Shown one piece after another: positions 16,557 to 24,266 of a DNA stretch of 64,000 nucleotides. Below the pieces are notes generated by a model. The model saw nothing but the letters and a program-made list of their open reading frames with translations. It was not told the origin of the DNA and made no database searches. The translations under genes were made by a program, and so were the position numbers. This stretch comes from Flavobacteriaceae bacterium (lineage in GTDB: Bacteria; Bacteroidota; Bacteroidia; Flavobacteriales; Flavobacteriaceae). The stretch lies in NCBI GenBank assembly GCA_947446865.1, contig CANFHX010000002.1, forward strand, positions 86,359-150,358, written 5' to 3'. The first letter of the stretch is position 1; every line of letters begins with the position of its first letter.

Positions 16557-19500
16557 TTGGAAAATCAGCATCTAATTTATCATAAACTCGAACAGTTTAT
16601 TAAGAAGTTTTACACAAATGAATTGCTACGTGGAACCATTTTCTTCGTTGGAATAGGTCTGTTGTATTTTCTTTTCACGCTTTTTGTTGAATATTTCCTT
16701 TGGTTAAAGCCTACAGCGAGAACTATTTTGTTCTGGACTTTTGTTGTCGTGGAACTTTTTCTTTTACTTCGATTTATTTTGTTTCCGATTTTTAAGTTAT
16801 TTAAACTTCAAAAAGGGATCAATTACGACGATGCTTCCAAAATTATTGGAAATCATTTTAGTGAAGTAGGCGATAGGCTTACCAATTTTTTACAATTATC
16901 TCAAGACACTAATACTTCCGAATTGCTTTTGGCTTCCATTGATCAAAAAGCAAATACATTACAACCGATTCCTTTTGGGAATGCTGTTAATTTTGGAACT
17001 AACAAGAAGTTTTTGCCATTAGCAATCGTTCCAATATTGTTTTTTGTTTTCTTTTATTTATCTGGAAATAGCAATCTTATATCGCAAAGTTTCAATCGTG
17101 TGGTGCATTACAAAGAGCAATTTTTACCTCCTGCACCATTTGAATTTCAAGTTTTAAACAAAACGTTACAAACCGAACAAAACCAAGACTTCCTTTTAAA
17201 AGTAAAAACAGTTGGAAAAGTTGTTCCAGAAAATGCAATGATTTTTATTGGGGATGAAAGTTATTTTATGGAAACCACGAAGGCTGGTGAATTCCAATTC
17301 GTGATTCCGAAACCAAAAGAAAATTTAGAGTTCCACGTGGAGGCCAATAACGTTTCGTCCAACGAATATGAATTGAATGTAGTTACCGTTCCTTCCATTG
17401 CCAATTTTGAAATGGTCTTAAATTTCCCTGGATATTTAAATAAAAAAGCCGAAGTCATCAAAGGGACGGGTAATGCTGTCCTCCCGGAAGGCACTCGTGT
17501 TACTTGGAGAATGAATACATTGGCTACTCAAAAAGTAGAATGGCTGGATGCCGCTGCTAAATATCCTTTTACTAAACATGATAATCAATTTTTATTATCT
17601 AAAAATATTAACCAAAATACCGATTATCAAATAGTTACTTCCAATACCAAGGTTCAGAATTATGAAAAGTTAAACTATCAAATCTCTGTCGTTAAAGATC
17701 AATTTCCAACTATTGCGGTGGGTAACGCTCCAGACAGCCTTAATATTGAAAAAAACTATCTTTTAGGTCAAGTTTCTGACGATTATGGGCTTTCTAAATT
17801 ACAGATAGTTTATTATCCAAAGGATAAACTTGCCAATGCTAAACGAGCGACTATTGCTGTTAAGCGAGATGTTTACGATCAATTTGTATTTGCTTTTCCA
17901 AGTAACCTTCCTGTAGAAGAAGGAGTTTCTTATGAATATTATTTTGAGATTTTTGATAACGATGCGCTTCATAATTTCAAGAGCACAAAATCATCCACTT
18001 TCTCTAATAGAATTGCTACCGAATCGGAAAAAGAAGATCAGGTTTTACAACAACAAAATGACAACATTAATTCGTTAGAAAAATCGCTTAAAACTCAAGA
18101 CAAGCAATTGAACGAAATGGAGAAGTTGCAAAAAATGGGCAAGGAAAAAGACAACCTAGAGTTTAAAGAACAACAGAAAGTTAACGACTTTTTAAACAAA
18201 CAAAAGCAGCAAGACGAATTGATGAAAAATTTTGCTGAGAAAATGAAGGAGAATCTAGACAAAGTTAAAACCGATAAGAAAGACGAAGTTAAAGAACTTT
18301 TAAAAGACCGTTTGGACAAAGTAGATAAGGACATCGAAAAGAATAAAAAACTTTTAGATGAACTTCAAAAACTAAACGAAAAATTGCAGAAAGAAGAGTT
18401 GTTTGACAAAATGGATAAGTTGAAACAGCAAAGCAAAAACCAAACTAAAAGTTTGCAACAATTGGTTGAACTTACTAAGAAATATTATGTTGAAAAGAAA
18501 GCCGAACAAATTGCAGATAAGTTAGAAAAACTTTCTGAAAAACAAGATAAATTATCGGAAAACGAAAAGGAAAATTCTACTGATAAGCAAGAAGAAATCA
18601 ATAAAGAATTTGATAAAATCCAAGAAGAATTAAAAGAATTGGATAAAGACAATAAGGAATTAAAAACTCCAGTAGAACTTCCTGATTCTGCTCCAAAAGA
18701 AAAAAGCATTGATGAGGATTTAAAGAAAGCGTCCGATGAACTTAAGAAAGATTCTAAAGCAGGTGCTAAGCCAAAACAAAAAAGCGCTTCCAAGAAAATG
18801 AAGCAAATGAGTCAAGATATGCAATCAGGCATGGAGATGGGCGAGCAGGAACAAATGGAAGAAGACGTAGCCATGTTACGTCAAATTTTAGACAATCTTT
18901 TAGCCTATTCCTTTTCTCAAGAATCGGTGATGGGACAATTTAAAGGTTTAAAAAGAGGATCACCATCATTTAATAAAAACCTTAAAATCCAACAACATTT
19001 AAAACAAGAATTCAAGCATGTTGACGATAGTTTGTTTGCGCTTTCACTTCGTAATCCAAAGATGTCCGAAGGCGTAACTGCCGAAATTGGAAATGTTCAA
19101 TATAATATAGAAAAAGCAATTGAATCCCTTGCGGACGCCGATGTTTCTAAAGGAGTATCTCACCAACAGTTTGCTACTAGTGCTTCCAATAAATTGGCAG
19201 ACATGTTAGCATCCATCTTATTTAATATGCAAATGTCCATGCAAATGTCGGGTTCCGGAAAAGGAAAAGGAAAACCCTCACCTGGAAAAGGCTCAGGAGG
19301 AGATTCGCAATTGCCAGACATTATAAAAAAACAAGGGGAACTTGGCGATAAAATGAAGGGCGGCATGAAGCCCGGAAGTAAACCAGGTGACAAGCCGGGC
19401 GATAAACCTGGAGACAAACCAGGAGATAAGCCCGGAGAAGGTAAAGATGGCAAAGACGGTAAGGACGGTAAGGGCAAGCAAGGTAAAGACGGAAAATCTG

Positions 19501-19958
19501 GATCTGGCGGTTCTGGCCAAGGAAATTCTGAAGGCGAAAACGGTCAAGATGGAGAAGGCGATGCTAAAGCCATTATGGAAATTTACAAAGAACAGCAGCA
19601 ACTTCGTGAAGCCTTGCAAAACGAATTAAACAAACAGGGCATTGGCGGTCAAGGGCAAAATGCTCTTGAGCAGATGAAACAAATTGAAAAGCAATTATTA
19701 AACAAAGGCTTTAATAACGATGTTTTGCAAAAGATTTTAAATGTAAAATACGAAATGCTCAAATTAGAAAAAGCAGTACAACTACAAGGCGAAGAAAAGA
19801 AACGACAATCGGAAACGTCCAAAAAAGAATTCACAAATAGTTCTAATGCGCTTCCTGTTCGTTTGCAAGAATATTTAAATAGCGTGGAGATTTTAAACAG
19901 ACAAACCTTACCTTTACGCTCCAATTTTAACCAGAAGGTTCAAGAATATTTTAAATAA
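16557..19958 (+). CDS. Large DUF4175-type membrane coiled-coil protein
   Basis: 1133 residues. Two membrane helices near the N-terminus and a third around residue 150 are followed by an extracytoplasmic beta-rich region. Next comes a long Lys/Glu/Gln coiled coil (about 480-740) and a collagen-like tract near residue 940 made of GDKPGDKPG and GKDGKDGKD repeats. A last coiled coil ends the protein. It matches the DUF4175 family of Bacteroidota; function is unknown. The start is TTG (MENQHLIYHK): an in-frame stop lies 9 bp upstream and the only nearby ATG is in another frame. It is followed directly by ybeY. Confidence 0.85.
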   Translation: MENQHLIYHKLEQFIKKFYTNELLRGTIFFVGIGLLYFLFTLFVEYFLWLKPTARTILFWTFVVVELFLLLRFILFPIFKLFKLQKGINYDDASKIIGNHFSEVGDRLTNFLQLSQDTNTSELLLASIDQKANTLQPIPFGNAVNFGTNKKFLPLAIVPILFFVFFYLSGNSNLISQSFNRVVHYKEQFLPPAPFEFQVLNKTLQTEQNQDFLLKVKTVGKVVPENAMIFIGDESYFMETTKAGEFQFVIPKPKENLEFHVEANNVSSNEYELNVVTVPSIANFEMVLNFPGYLNKKAEVIKGTGNAVLPEGTRVTWRMNTLATQKVEWLDAAAKYPFTKHDNQFLLSKNINQNTDYQIVTSNTKVQNYEKLNYQISVVKDQFPTIAVGNAPDSLNIEKNYLLGQVSDDYGLSKLQIVYYPKDKLANAKRATIAVKRDVYDQFVFAFPSNLPVEEGVSYEYYFEIFDNDALHNFKSTKSSTFSNRIATESEKEDQVLQQQNDNINSLEKSLKTQDKQLNEMEKLQKMGKEKDNLEFKEQQKVNDFLNKQKQQDELMKNFAEKMKENLDKVKTDKKDEVKELLKDRLDKVDKDIEKNKKLLDELQKLNEKLQKEELFDKMDKLKQQSKNQTKSLQQLVELTKKYYVEKKAEQIADKLEKLSEKQDKLSENEKENSTDKQEEINKEFDKIQEELKELDKDNKELKTPVELPDSAPKEKSIDEDLKKASDELKKDSKAGAKPKQKSASKKMKQMSQDMQSGMEMGEQEQMEEDVAMLRQILDNLLAYSFSQESVMGQFKGLKRGSPSFNKNLKIQQHLKQEFKHVDDSLFALSLRNPKMSEGVTAEIGNVQYNIEKAIESLADADVSKGVSHQQFATSASNKLADMLASILFNMQMSMQMSGSGKGKGKPSPGKGSGGDSQLPDIIKKQGELGDKMKGGMKPGSKPGDKPGDKPGDKPGDKPGEGKDGKDGKDGKGKQGKDGKSGSGGSGQGNSEGENGQDGEGDAKAIMEIYKEQQQLREALQNELNKQGIGGQGQNALEQMKQIEKQLLNKGFNNDVLQKILNVKYEMLKLEKAVQLQGEEKKRQSETSKKEFTNSSNALPVRLQEYLNSVEILNRQTLPLRSNFNQKVQEYFK

Positions 19959-20384
19959 ATGATTAGTTTCAATTACGAAAACGAATTTGAATTATCCAAC
20001 GAAGACCAAATAGCAACTTGGATTTCAAAGGTAATTTTATCCGAAAACAAAAAAGAAGGAGAAATAAATTATATCTTTTGTGACGATGATTATTTGCTTA
20101 ATTTAAACGAGCAGTATCTCGATCACGACACCTTAACCGACATCATTTCTTTTGATTATTCTGTGGGTAATGAAATACACGGAGACATTTTTATTTCTAC
20201 CGAACGCGTTCTTGAGAACGCTGCAGATTTTAACGTTTCCTTCCAAGAAGAACTTCAAAGAGTTCTTGTACATGGCGTGTTACATTATTGTGGCTATAAA
20301 GACAAATCAGAAGCCGATGAGCAGTTAATGCGCAATAAGGAAGACGAGAAAATAAAAATGTTTCACGTGGAACATAGAGATTAA
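19959..20384 (+). CDS. ybeY: Endoribonuclease YbeY (rRNA maturation)
   Basis: 141 residues, starting right after the DUF4175 stop. The YbeY metal motif reads HGVLHYCGYKDKSEADEQLM. The first two His are present, and the third ligand position holds Asp instead of the His found in E. coli. YbeY processes 16S rRNA 3' ends and takes part in ribosome quality control. Its last codons (MFHVEHRD) coincide with a parS-like ParB site at 20359-20374, so this C-terminus is set partly by DNA-site constraint. Confidence 0.92.
   Translation: MISFNYENEFELSNEDQIATWISKVILSENKKEGEINYIFCDDDYLLNLNEQYLDHDTLTDIISFDYSVGNEIHGDIFISTERVLENAADFNVSFQEELQRVLVHGVLHYCGYKDKSEADEQLMRNKEDEKIKMFHVEHRD
20359..20374. promoter_or_regulatory. 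parS-like ParB site 1 (inside ybeY 3' end)
   Basis: TGTTTCACGTGGAACA; its complement TGTTCCACGTGAAACA matches the parS consensus TGTTNCACGTGAAACA at every position. It lies within the ybeY reading frame. Confidence 0.88.
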
Positions 20385-20435
20385 GGATTTTCGATTCTTT
20401 AATTAAGGATTTAAAGCAACAAAAACTCAATTTAA

Positions 20436-20451
20436 CGTTCCACGTGGAACT
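20436..20451. promoter_or_regulatory. parS-like ParB site 2 (ybeY-mnmG gap)
   Basis: CGTTCCACGTGGAACT has the 14-bp perfect palindrome GTTCCACGTGGAAC. It is a near match to the parS consensus, with mismatches at both ends and one inside. Confidence 0.65.
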
Positions 20452-20526
20452 ATGTAACAGGATTTAATAAGATGGATAGCTATTTTGGAAATCCTTAATA
20501 AATAAATCCTAATTCCTAAATTAAAA

Positions 20527-22395
20527 ATGTTTAACACATACGATGTAATTGTAGTAGGAGCAGGACACGCAGGTTGCGAAGCAGCAGCAGCGGCAGCCAA
20601 TTTGGGTTCGCAAACTTTGTTGGTTACAATGAGTTTGCAAAACATAGCACAAATGTCGTGCAATCCTGCGATGGGCGGAATAGCCAAAGGTCAAATCGTC
20701 CGAGAAATTGATGCGCTTGGTGGGTATTCGGGAATCGTTTCCGACAAAACCGCTATCCAATTTAAGATGCTTAACAAGTCCAAAGGACCTGCTATGTGGT
20801 CTCCAAGAGTGCAATCTGACAGAATGCGTTTTTCAGAAGAATGGCGTTTGATGTTAGAGCGAACTCCTAACTTAGATTTCTATCAAGAAATGGTTTCTGG
20901 TTTGATTATCAATAACGGAAAAGTGGAGGGAATCAGAACTTCTCTAGGAATTGAAATCAAAGCCAAATCGGTTGTTTTAACCAATGGAACGTTCCTTAAC
21001 GGATTAATTCATATAGGCGACAAACAATTTGGAGGAGGTCGTGCAGGTGAAAGCGCTGCTTACGGAATTACCGAAGATTTAATAAAAGTTGGTTTCGAAG
21101 CAGGAAGAATGAAAACAGGAACCCCACCACGAGTGGATGGTCGTTCTTTAGATTATTCTAAAATGAATGAAGAACCTGGTGATGTGCGCCCGGATAAGTT
21201 TTCTTATTCCGATGAAACGAAGCCATTGGTACACCAAAGATTATGTCACATGACCTATACTTCTTTAGACGTTCACGATATATTGCGAGAAGGATTTGAT
21301 AGATCTCCCATGTTTAATGGCAGAATAAAATCACTTGGACCTCGATATTGCCCATCTATTGAAGATAAAATAAATCGTTTTGCAGATAAAGAAAGACACC
21401 AATTGTTTATAGAACCAGAAGGATGGAATACCTGCGAAGTTTATGTAAATGGTTTTTCTACTTCATTGCCAGAAGACATTCAATTTAAAGCGCTACGTTC
21501 AGTAGTTGGTTTCGAAAATGTGAAATTCTTCCGTCCGGGTTATGCCATAGAATACGATTATTTCCCGCCAACCCAATTAAAACACACCTTAGAAACTAAA
21601 TTAGTTGAAGGTTTGTATTTTGCTGGTCAAATAAATGGAACAACAGGATATGAAGAAGCAGCATCCCAAGGTTTAATGGCAGGTATAAATGCCGCCTTGA
21701 AAGTGCAAGAAAGAGCGCCAATGATTTTGAAACGTGATGAAGCGTATATTGGCGTTTTAATTGACGATTTAATCACCAAAGGCACAGAAGAGCCTTATCG
21801 CATGTTTACTTCTCGAGCCGAATACAGAACGCTTTTAAGACAAGATAATGCTGACTCTAGATTAACTCCAAAAGCATTCGAATTAGGTTTAGCCTCCGAG
21901 AAAAGAATGCGCAGAATGGAAAAGAAATTTGCTGCTAGTGATGCTATGGTTTCCTTTTTTAAAGAAACCAGTTTAACGGTTACAGAAACCAATCCTATTC
22001 TAGAAGCAAAAGGTAGTGCGCCAATTGTACAAGCCGATAAAATGTTTAAAGTATTTTCTCGCCCTCAAATTGATTTAGAAGATTTCTTAAAATTCGAAAA
22101 AGTTGCTGCTTATGTTGCCGAAAACAATTTAGATAGAGAGATTCTAGAACAAGCAGAAATTCAAGTTAAATATTCGGGTTATATTGAAAAAGAACGAAAC
22201 AATGCCGACAAATTAACTCGTTTGGAAGACATGAAGATTCCAGCCGATTTCGATTACAATAAAATCAAATCGATGTCTATTGAAGCAAAACAAAAGTTAA
22301 CTAAGATACAGCCAATAACTATTTCACAGGCATCAAGAATAAGCGGAGTTTCCCCAAGTGATATTTCCGTATTGTTAATCCACATGGGTAGATAA
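20527..22395 (+). CDS. mnmG: tRNA uridine-5-carboxymethylaminomethyl synthase MnmG
   Basis: 622 residues, full length. The N-terminal FAD-binding motif reads DVIVVGAGHAGCEAAAAAA. Family signatures are SCNPAMGGIAKGQIVREIDA, GRAGESAAYGITEDL and GQINGTTGYEEAASQGLMAG. A C-terminal helical domain binds MnmE. With MnmE and FAD/folate it installs the cmnm5 group on wobble uridine 34. In many bacteria mnmG (gidA) lies close to the origin. Here parS-like sites lie upstream and downstream of it. Confidence 0.98.
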   Translation: MFNTYDVIVVGAGHAGCEAAAAAANLGSQTLLVTMSLQNIAQMSCNPAMGGIAKGQIVREIDALGGYSGIVSDKTAIQFKMLNKSKGPAMWSPRVQSDRMRFSEEWRLMLERTPNLDFYQEMVSGLIINNGKVEGIRTSLGIEIKAKSVVLTNGTFLNGLIHIGDKQFGGGRAGESAAYGITEDLIKVGFEAGRMKTGTPPRVDGRSLDYSKMNEEPGDVRPDKFSYSDETKPLVHQRLCHMTYTSLDVHDILREGFDRSPMFNGRIKSLGPRYCPSIEDKINRFADKERHQLFIEPEGWNTCEVYVNGFSTSLPEDIQFKALRSVVGFENVKFFRPGYAIEYDYFPPTQLKHTLETKLVEGLYFAGQINGTTGYEEAASQGLMAGINAALKVQERAPMILKRDEAYIGVLIDDLITKGTEEPYRMFTSRAEYRTLLRQDNADSRLTPKAFELGLASEKRMRRMEKKFAASDAMVSFFKETSLTVTETNPILEAKGSAPIVQADKMFKVFSRPQIDLEDFLKFEKVAAYVAENNLDREILEQAEIQVKYSGYIEKERNNADKLTRLEDMKIPADFDYNKIKSMSIEAKQKLTKIQPITISQASRISGVSPSDISVLLIHMGR

Positions 22396-22396
22396 A

Positions 22397-22444
22397 AATA
22401 TTAGATTTTAAATATTAGATATCTAATATTTAAAATCTAATATT
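22397..22444. repeat. 48-bp perfect palindrome next to parS
   Basis: 22397-22420 is the exact reverse complement of 22421-22444, with no loop. It begins 1 bp after the mnmG stop codon and ends 4 bp before the consensus parS at 22449-22464. It could fold as a terminator hairpin for mnmG or extrude as a cruciform. Confidence 0.95.
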
Positions 22445-22448
22445 AATT

Positions 22449-22464
22449 TGTTCCACGTGAAACA
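22449..22464. promoter_or_regulatory. parS site 3 (perfect consensus)
   Basis: TGTTCCACGTGAAACA matches the ParB/Spo0J-binding parS consensus TGTTNCACGTGAAACA at all positions. It is intergenic between mnmG and the methyltransferase gene. Confidence 0.92.
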
Positions 22465-22498
22465 AGTATTGTTAAGCATTATAAATAAAGAGATTTTA

Positions 22499-23350
22499 AT
22501 GAGTTCATCCAACACCAAACATTTTTTAAACGTAAAAGATTATTCCGTTTCCCAAGAAACTTTCGAGTTATTGCACGACGAAGAATTAGATATGTTGATT
22601 ACACATCCACAACCTTCTTTAGAGAAACTTCCTAGTTATTATGAAAGCGTAGACTATATTTCGCATACCGATGGAAATAAATCATTATTCGAAAAAATGT
22701 ACCAGTTTGTGAAAACCATTGCATTAAAGAACAAATTAAAACTTATCAATTCACAATCTCCAAAAGGAAGAATTTTAGATATTGGAGCAGGAGTTGGCGA
22801 CTTTTTAACCGTTGCCAAAAATGATGGTTGGGAAACTATTGGAATTGAACCAAGCGATAAAGCCAAGGCAATTGCCAAAAACAAAGGAGTTTCTTTTGTA
22901 GAAAGTTTATCCGAATTAGAAAGCAATTCTTTTGATATAATAACCATGTGGCATGTTCTAGAGCACGTTCCAGATTTAGAAAATCAAATTAAAGAATTAA
23001 AACGATTAATAAAACCAACAGGAACTGTAATTATTGCTGTTCCTAATTTTAAATCGTACGATGCTGAATATTATGGTAAATTTTGGGCGGCTTATGATAT
23101 TCCAATTCACTTATGGCATTTTTCTAAAACAGCAATTAATAAATTATTTTCTAAAGAAGATTTAGAATTGAAAGAAGTGCTTCCAATGAAGTTTGATAGT
23201 TTTTATGTTAGTTTATTATCCGAAAAATATAAAACTGGAAAAATGAATTTCATTAAGGCTTTTTTCGTCGGATGCAAGTCCAATTGGAAAGGAAGTCAAA
23301 ATTCTGAATATTCTTCCCATATTTATGTTCTAAAAAACGCTAAAAAGTAA
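22499..23350 (+). CDS. Class I SAM-dependent methyltransferase
   Basis: 283 residues from the ATG at 22499 (MSSSNTKHFLNVKDYSVSQE). A longer frame from TTG at 22448 only translates the parS site and is rejected. A Rossmann-type core begins GRILDIGAGVGDFLTVAKND (SAM-binding motif I). IGIEPSDKAK and FDIITMWHVLEHVPDLENQI follow, typical of Methyltransf_11/23 enzymes of the UbiE/COQ5 type. The substrate is unknown. Related enzymes occur in polysaccharide and lipid pathways, but the neighbours here give no hint. Confidence 0.85.
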   Translation: MSSSNTKHFLNVKDYSVSQETFELLHDEELDMLITHPQPSLEKLPSYYESVDYISHTDGNKSLFEKMYQFVKTIALKNKLKLINSQSPKGRILDIGAGVGDFLTVAKNDGWETIGIEPSDKAKAIAKNKGVSFVESLSELESNSFDIITMWHVLEHVPDLENQIKELKRLIKPTGTVIIAVPNFKSYDAEYYGKFWAAYDIPIHLWHFSKTAINKLFSKEDLELKEVLPMKFDSFYVSLLSEKYKTGKMNFIKAFFVGCKSNWKGSQNSEYSSHIYVLKNAKK

Positions 23351-23586
23351 AATAAACATCTTTTTAAGGCTTCAAACCGCAAAAACATAAATATATATAG
23401 CCAAAAAGAGAAGCTTTCTTAAATCGGTTTATATAAAGCAGATTTTAATAGAGAATGATTATATTGAATAGATTAACAATAGTAAACCCTTATACAAGTA
23501 AAATCGAGTCATTTTTATAACTTTTTATCTTTTCAGATTAAATTTTTATACTTTTGGCAAATAGAATAATTAAATACAAAAACAGA

Positions 23587-24150
23587 ATGAAAAAATTTTT
23601 AGTAGGTATTGCAATGTTGTTTGCAATTGTTTCTTGTAACAAAACAACAGAAGCAAAAGATTTTAAAACGGCTTATATAGACACTAATAAATTATTAGAA
23701 GAATCTACCGAGGCTAAAGATATAAAAGCTAAATACGAAGCAATCGCAGAAGAAAAGGGCGCAAGATTGAAAGTAGAAGTGGACAAATTAGAAGCAGAAA
23801 AAAATGCTTTTCAAGCCAATGCACAAAAAAATGGTCAGGCTTGGGCGCAACAAAAATATGGTGAATTGCAACAAAGAGAGCAACAACTACAATATACGCA
23901 ACAAGGTTTGGCACAACAAATTCAAGGGCAACATGGTGTTGAAATGGATTCTGTAGTAGTAAAATATAAAAAGATTTTCAAGGATTACGGAAAAGACAAA
24001 GGATACGATTATGTTTTTGGTACTGGTGAAGCAGCAACAGTTCTGTTTGCCAAGGACCAATACGACATCACCAAAGATCTTATAAAAATAGTGAACGAAA
24101 AATATAAATCGGAAGCTAAAAAAGAAGAAAAACCTGCAGTTAAGAAATAG
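23587..24150 (+). CDS. OmpH/Skp-like periplasmic chaperone, lipoprotein
   Basis: 187 residues from the ATG at 23587. The signal peptide MKKFLVGIAMLFAIVSC ends in a lipobox Cys. TAYIDTNKLLEESTEAKDIK is the OmpH opening strand. The Lys/Glu/Gln helices that follow form the tentacle coiled coil, and VFGTGEAATVLFAKD returns to the core. Skp-family proteins carry unfolded outer-membrane proteins through the periplasm. The lipid anchor is unusual for E. coli Skp but common in Bacteroidota. The gene is probably monocistronic, with TACTTTTG (23549-23556) as a possible promoter element and a strong terminator after it. Confidence 0.85.
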   Translation: MKKFLVGIAMLFAIVSCNKTTEAKDFKTAYIDTNKLLEESTEAKDIKAKYEAIAEEKGARLKVEVDKLEAEKNAFQANAQKNGQAWAQQKYGELQQREQQLQYTQQGLAQQIQGQHGVEMDSVVVKYKKIFKDYGKDKGYDYVFGTGEAATVLFAKDQYDITKDLIKIVNEKYKSEAKKEEKPAVKK

Positions 24151-24167
24151 CATAAAAATTTTCTTAA

Positions 24168-24211
24168 AAAAATCCAAATTCTAAAACAAACGTTTTGGAG
24201 TTTGGATTTTT
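24168..24211 (+). terminator. Rho-independent terminator after the OmpH-like gene
   Basis: A 20-bp stem with two G-T pairs (24168-24187 with 24192-24211), a 4-nt loop and T-rich flank. It lies 18 bp after the stop codon. Confidence 0.88.
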
Positions 24212-24266
24212 ATTTGTAATTTAATTTGCAATATTTTATTTTTGATTTAATCAATTATGTTAACTT

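Noticed and set aside
16561..16820. ATG-started frame near 16543 for the DUF4175 gene
   Set aside because: It is in another frame and ends quickly; the TTG frame matches the family N-terminus.
17325..17345. CACGTG-containing word in the DUF4175 gene as a fourth parS
   Set aside because: Five or so mismatches to the parS consensus, and it lies in an ordinary coding context.
19160..19629. Pro/Leu/Ser-rich reverse-strand ORFs over the collagen-like tract
   Set aside because: They are mirror images of the Gly/Lys/Asp repeats of the DUF4175 gene and have no ribosome-binding context.
22448..22498. Upstream TTG extension of the methyltransferase (MFHVKQ...)
   Set aside because: The extra codons are the translated parS site and the spacer; the ATG at 22499 has the natural spacing and a normal family N-terminus.
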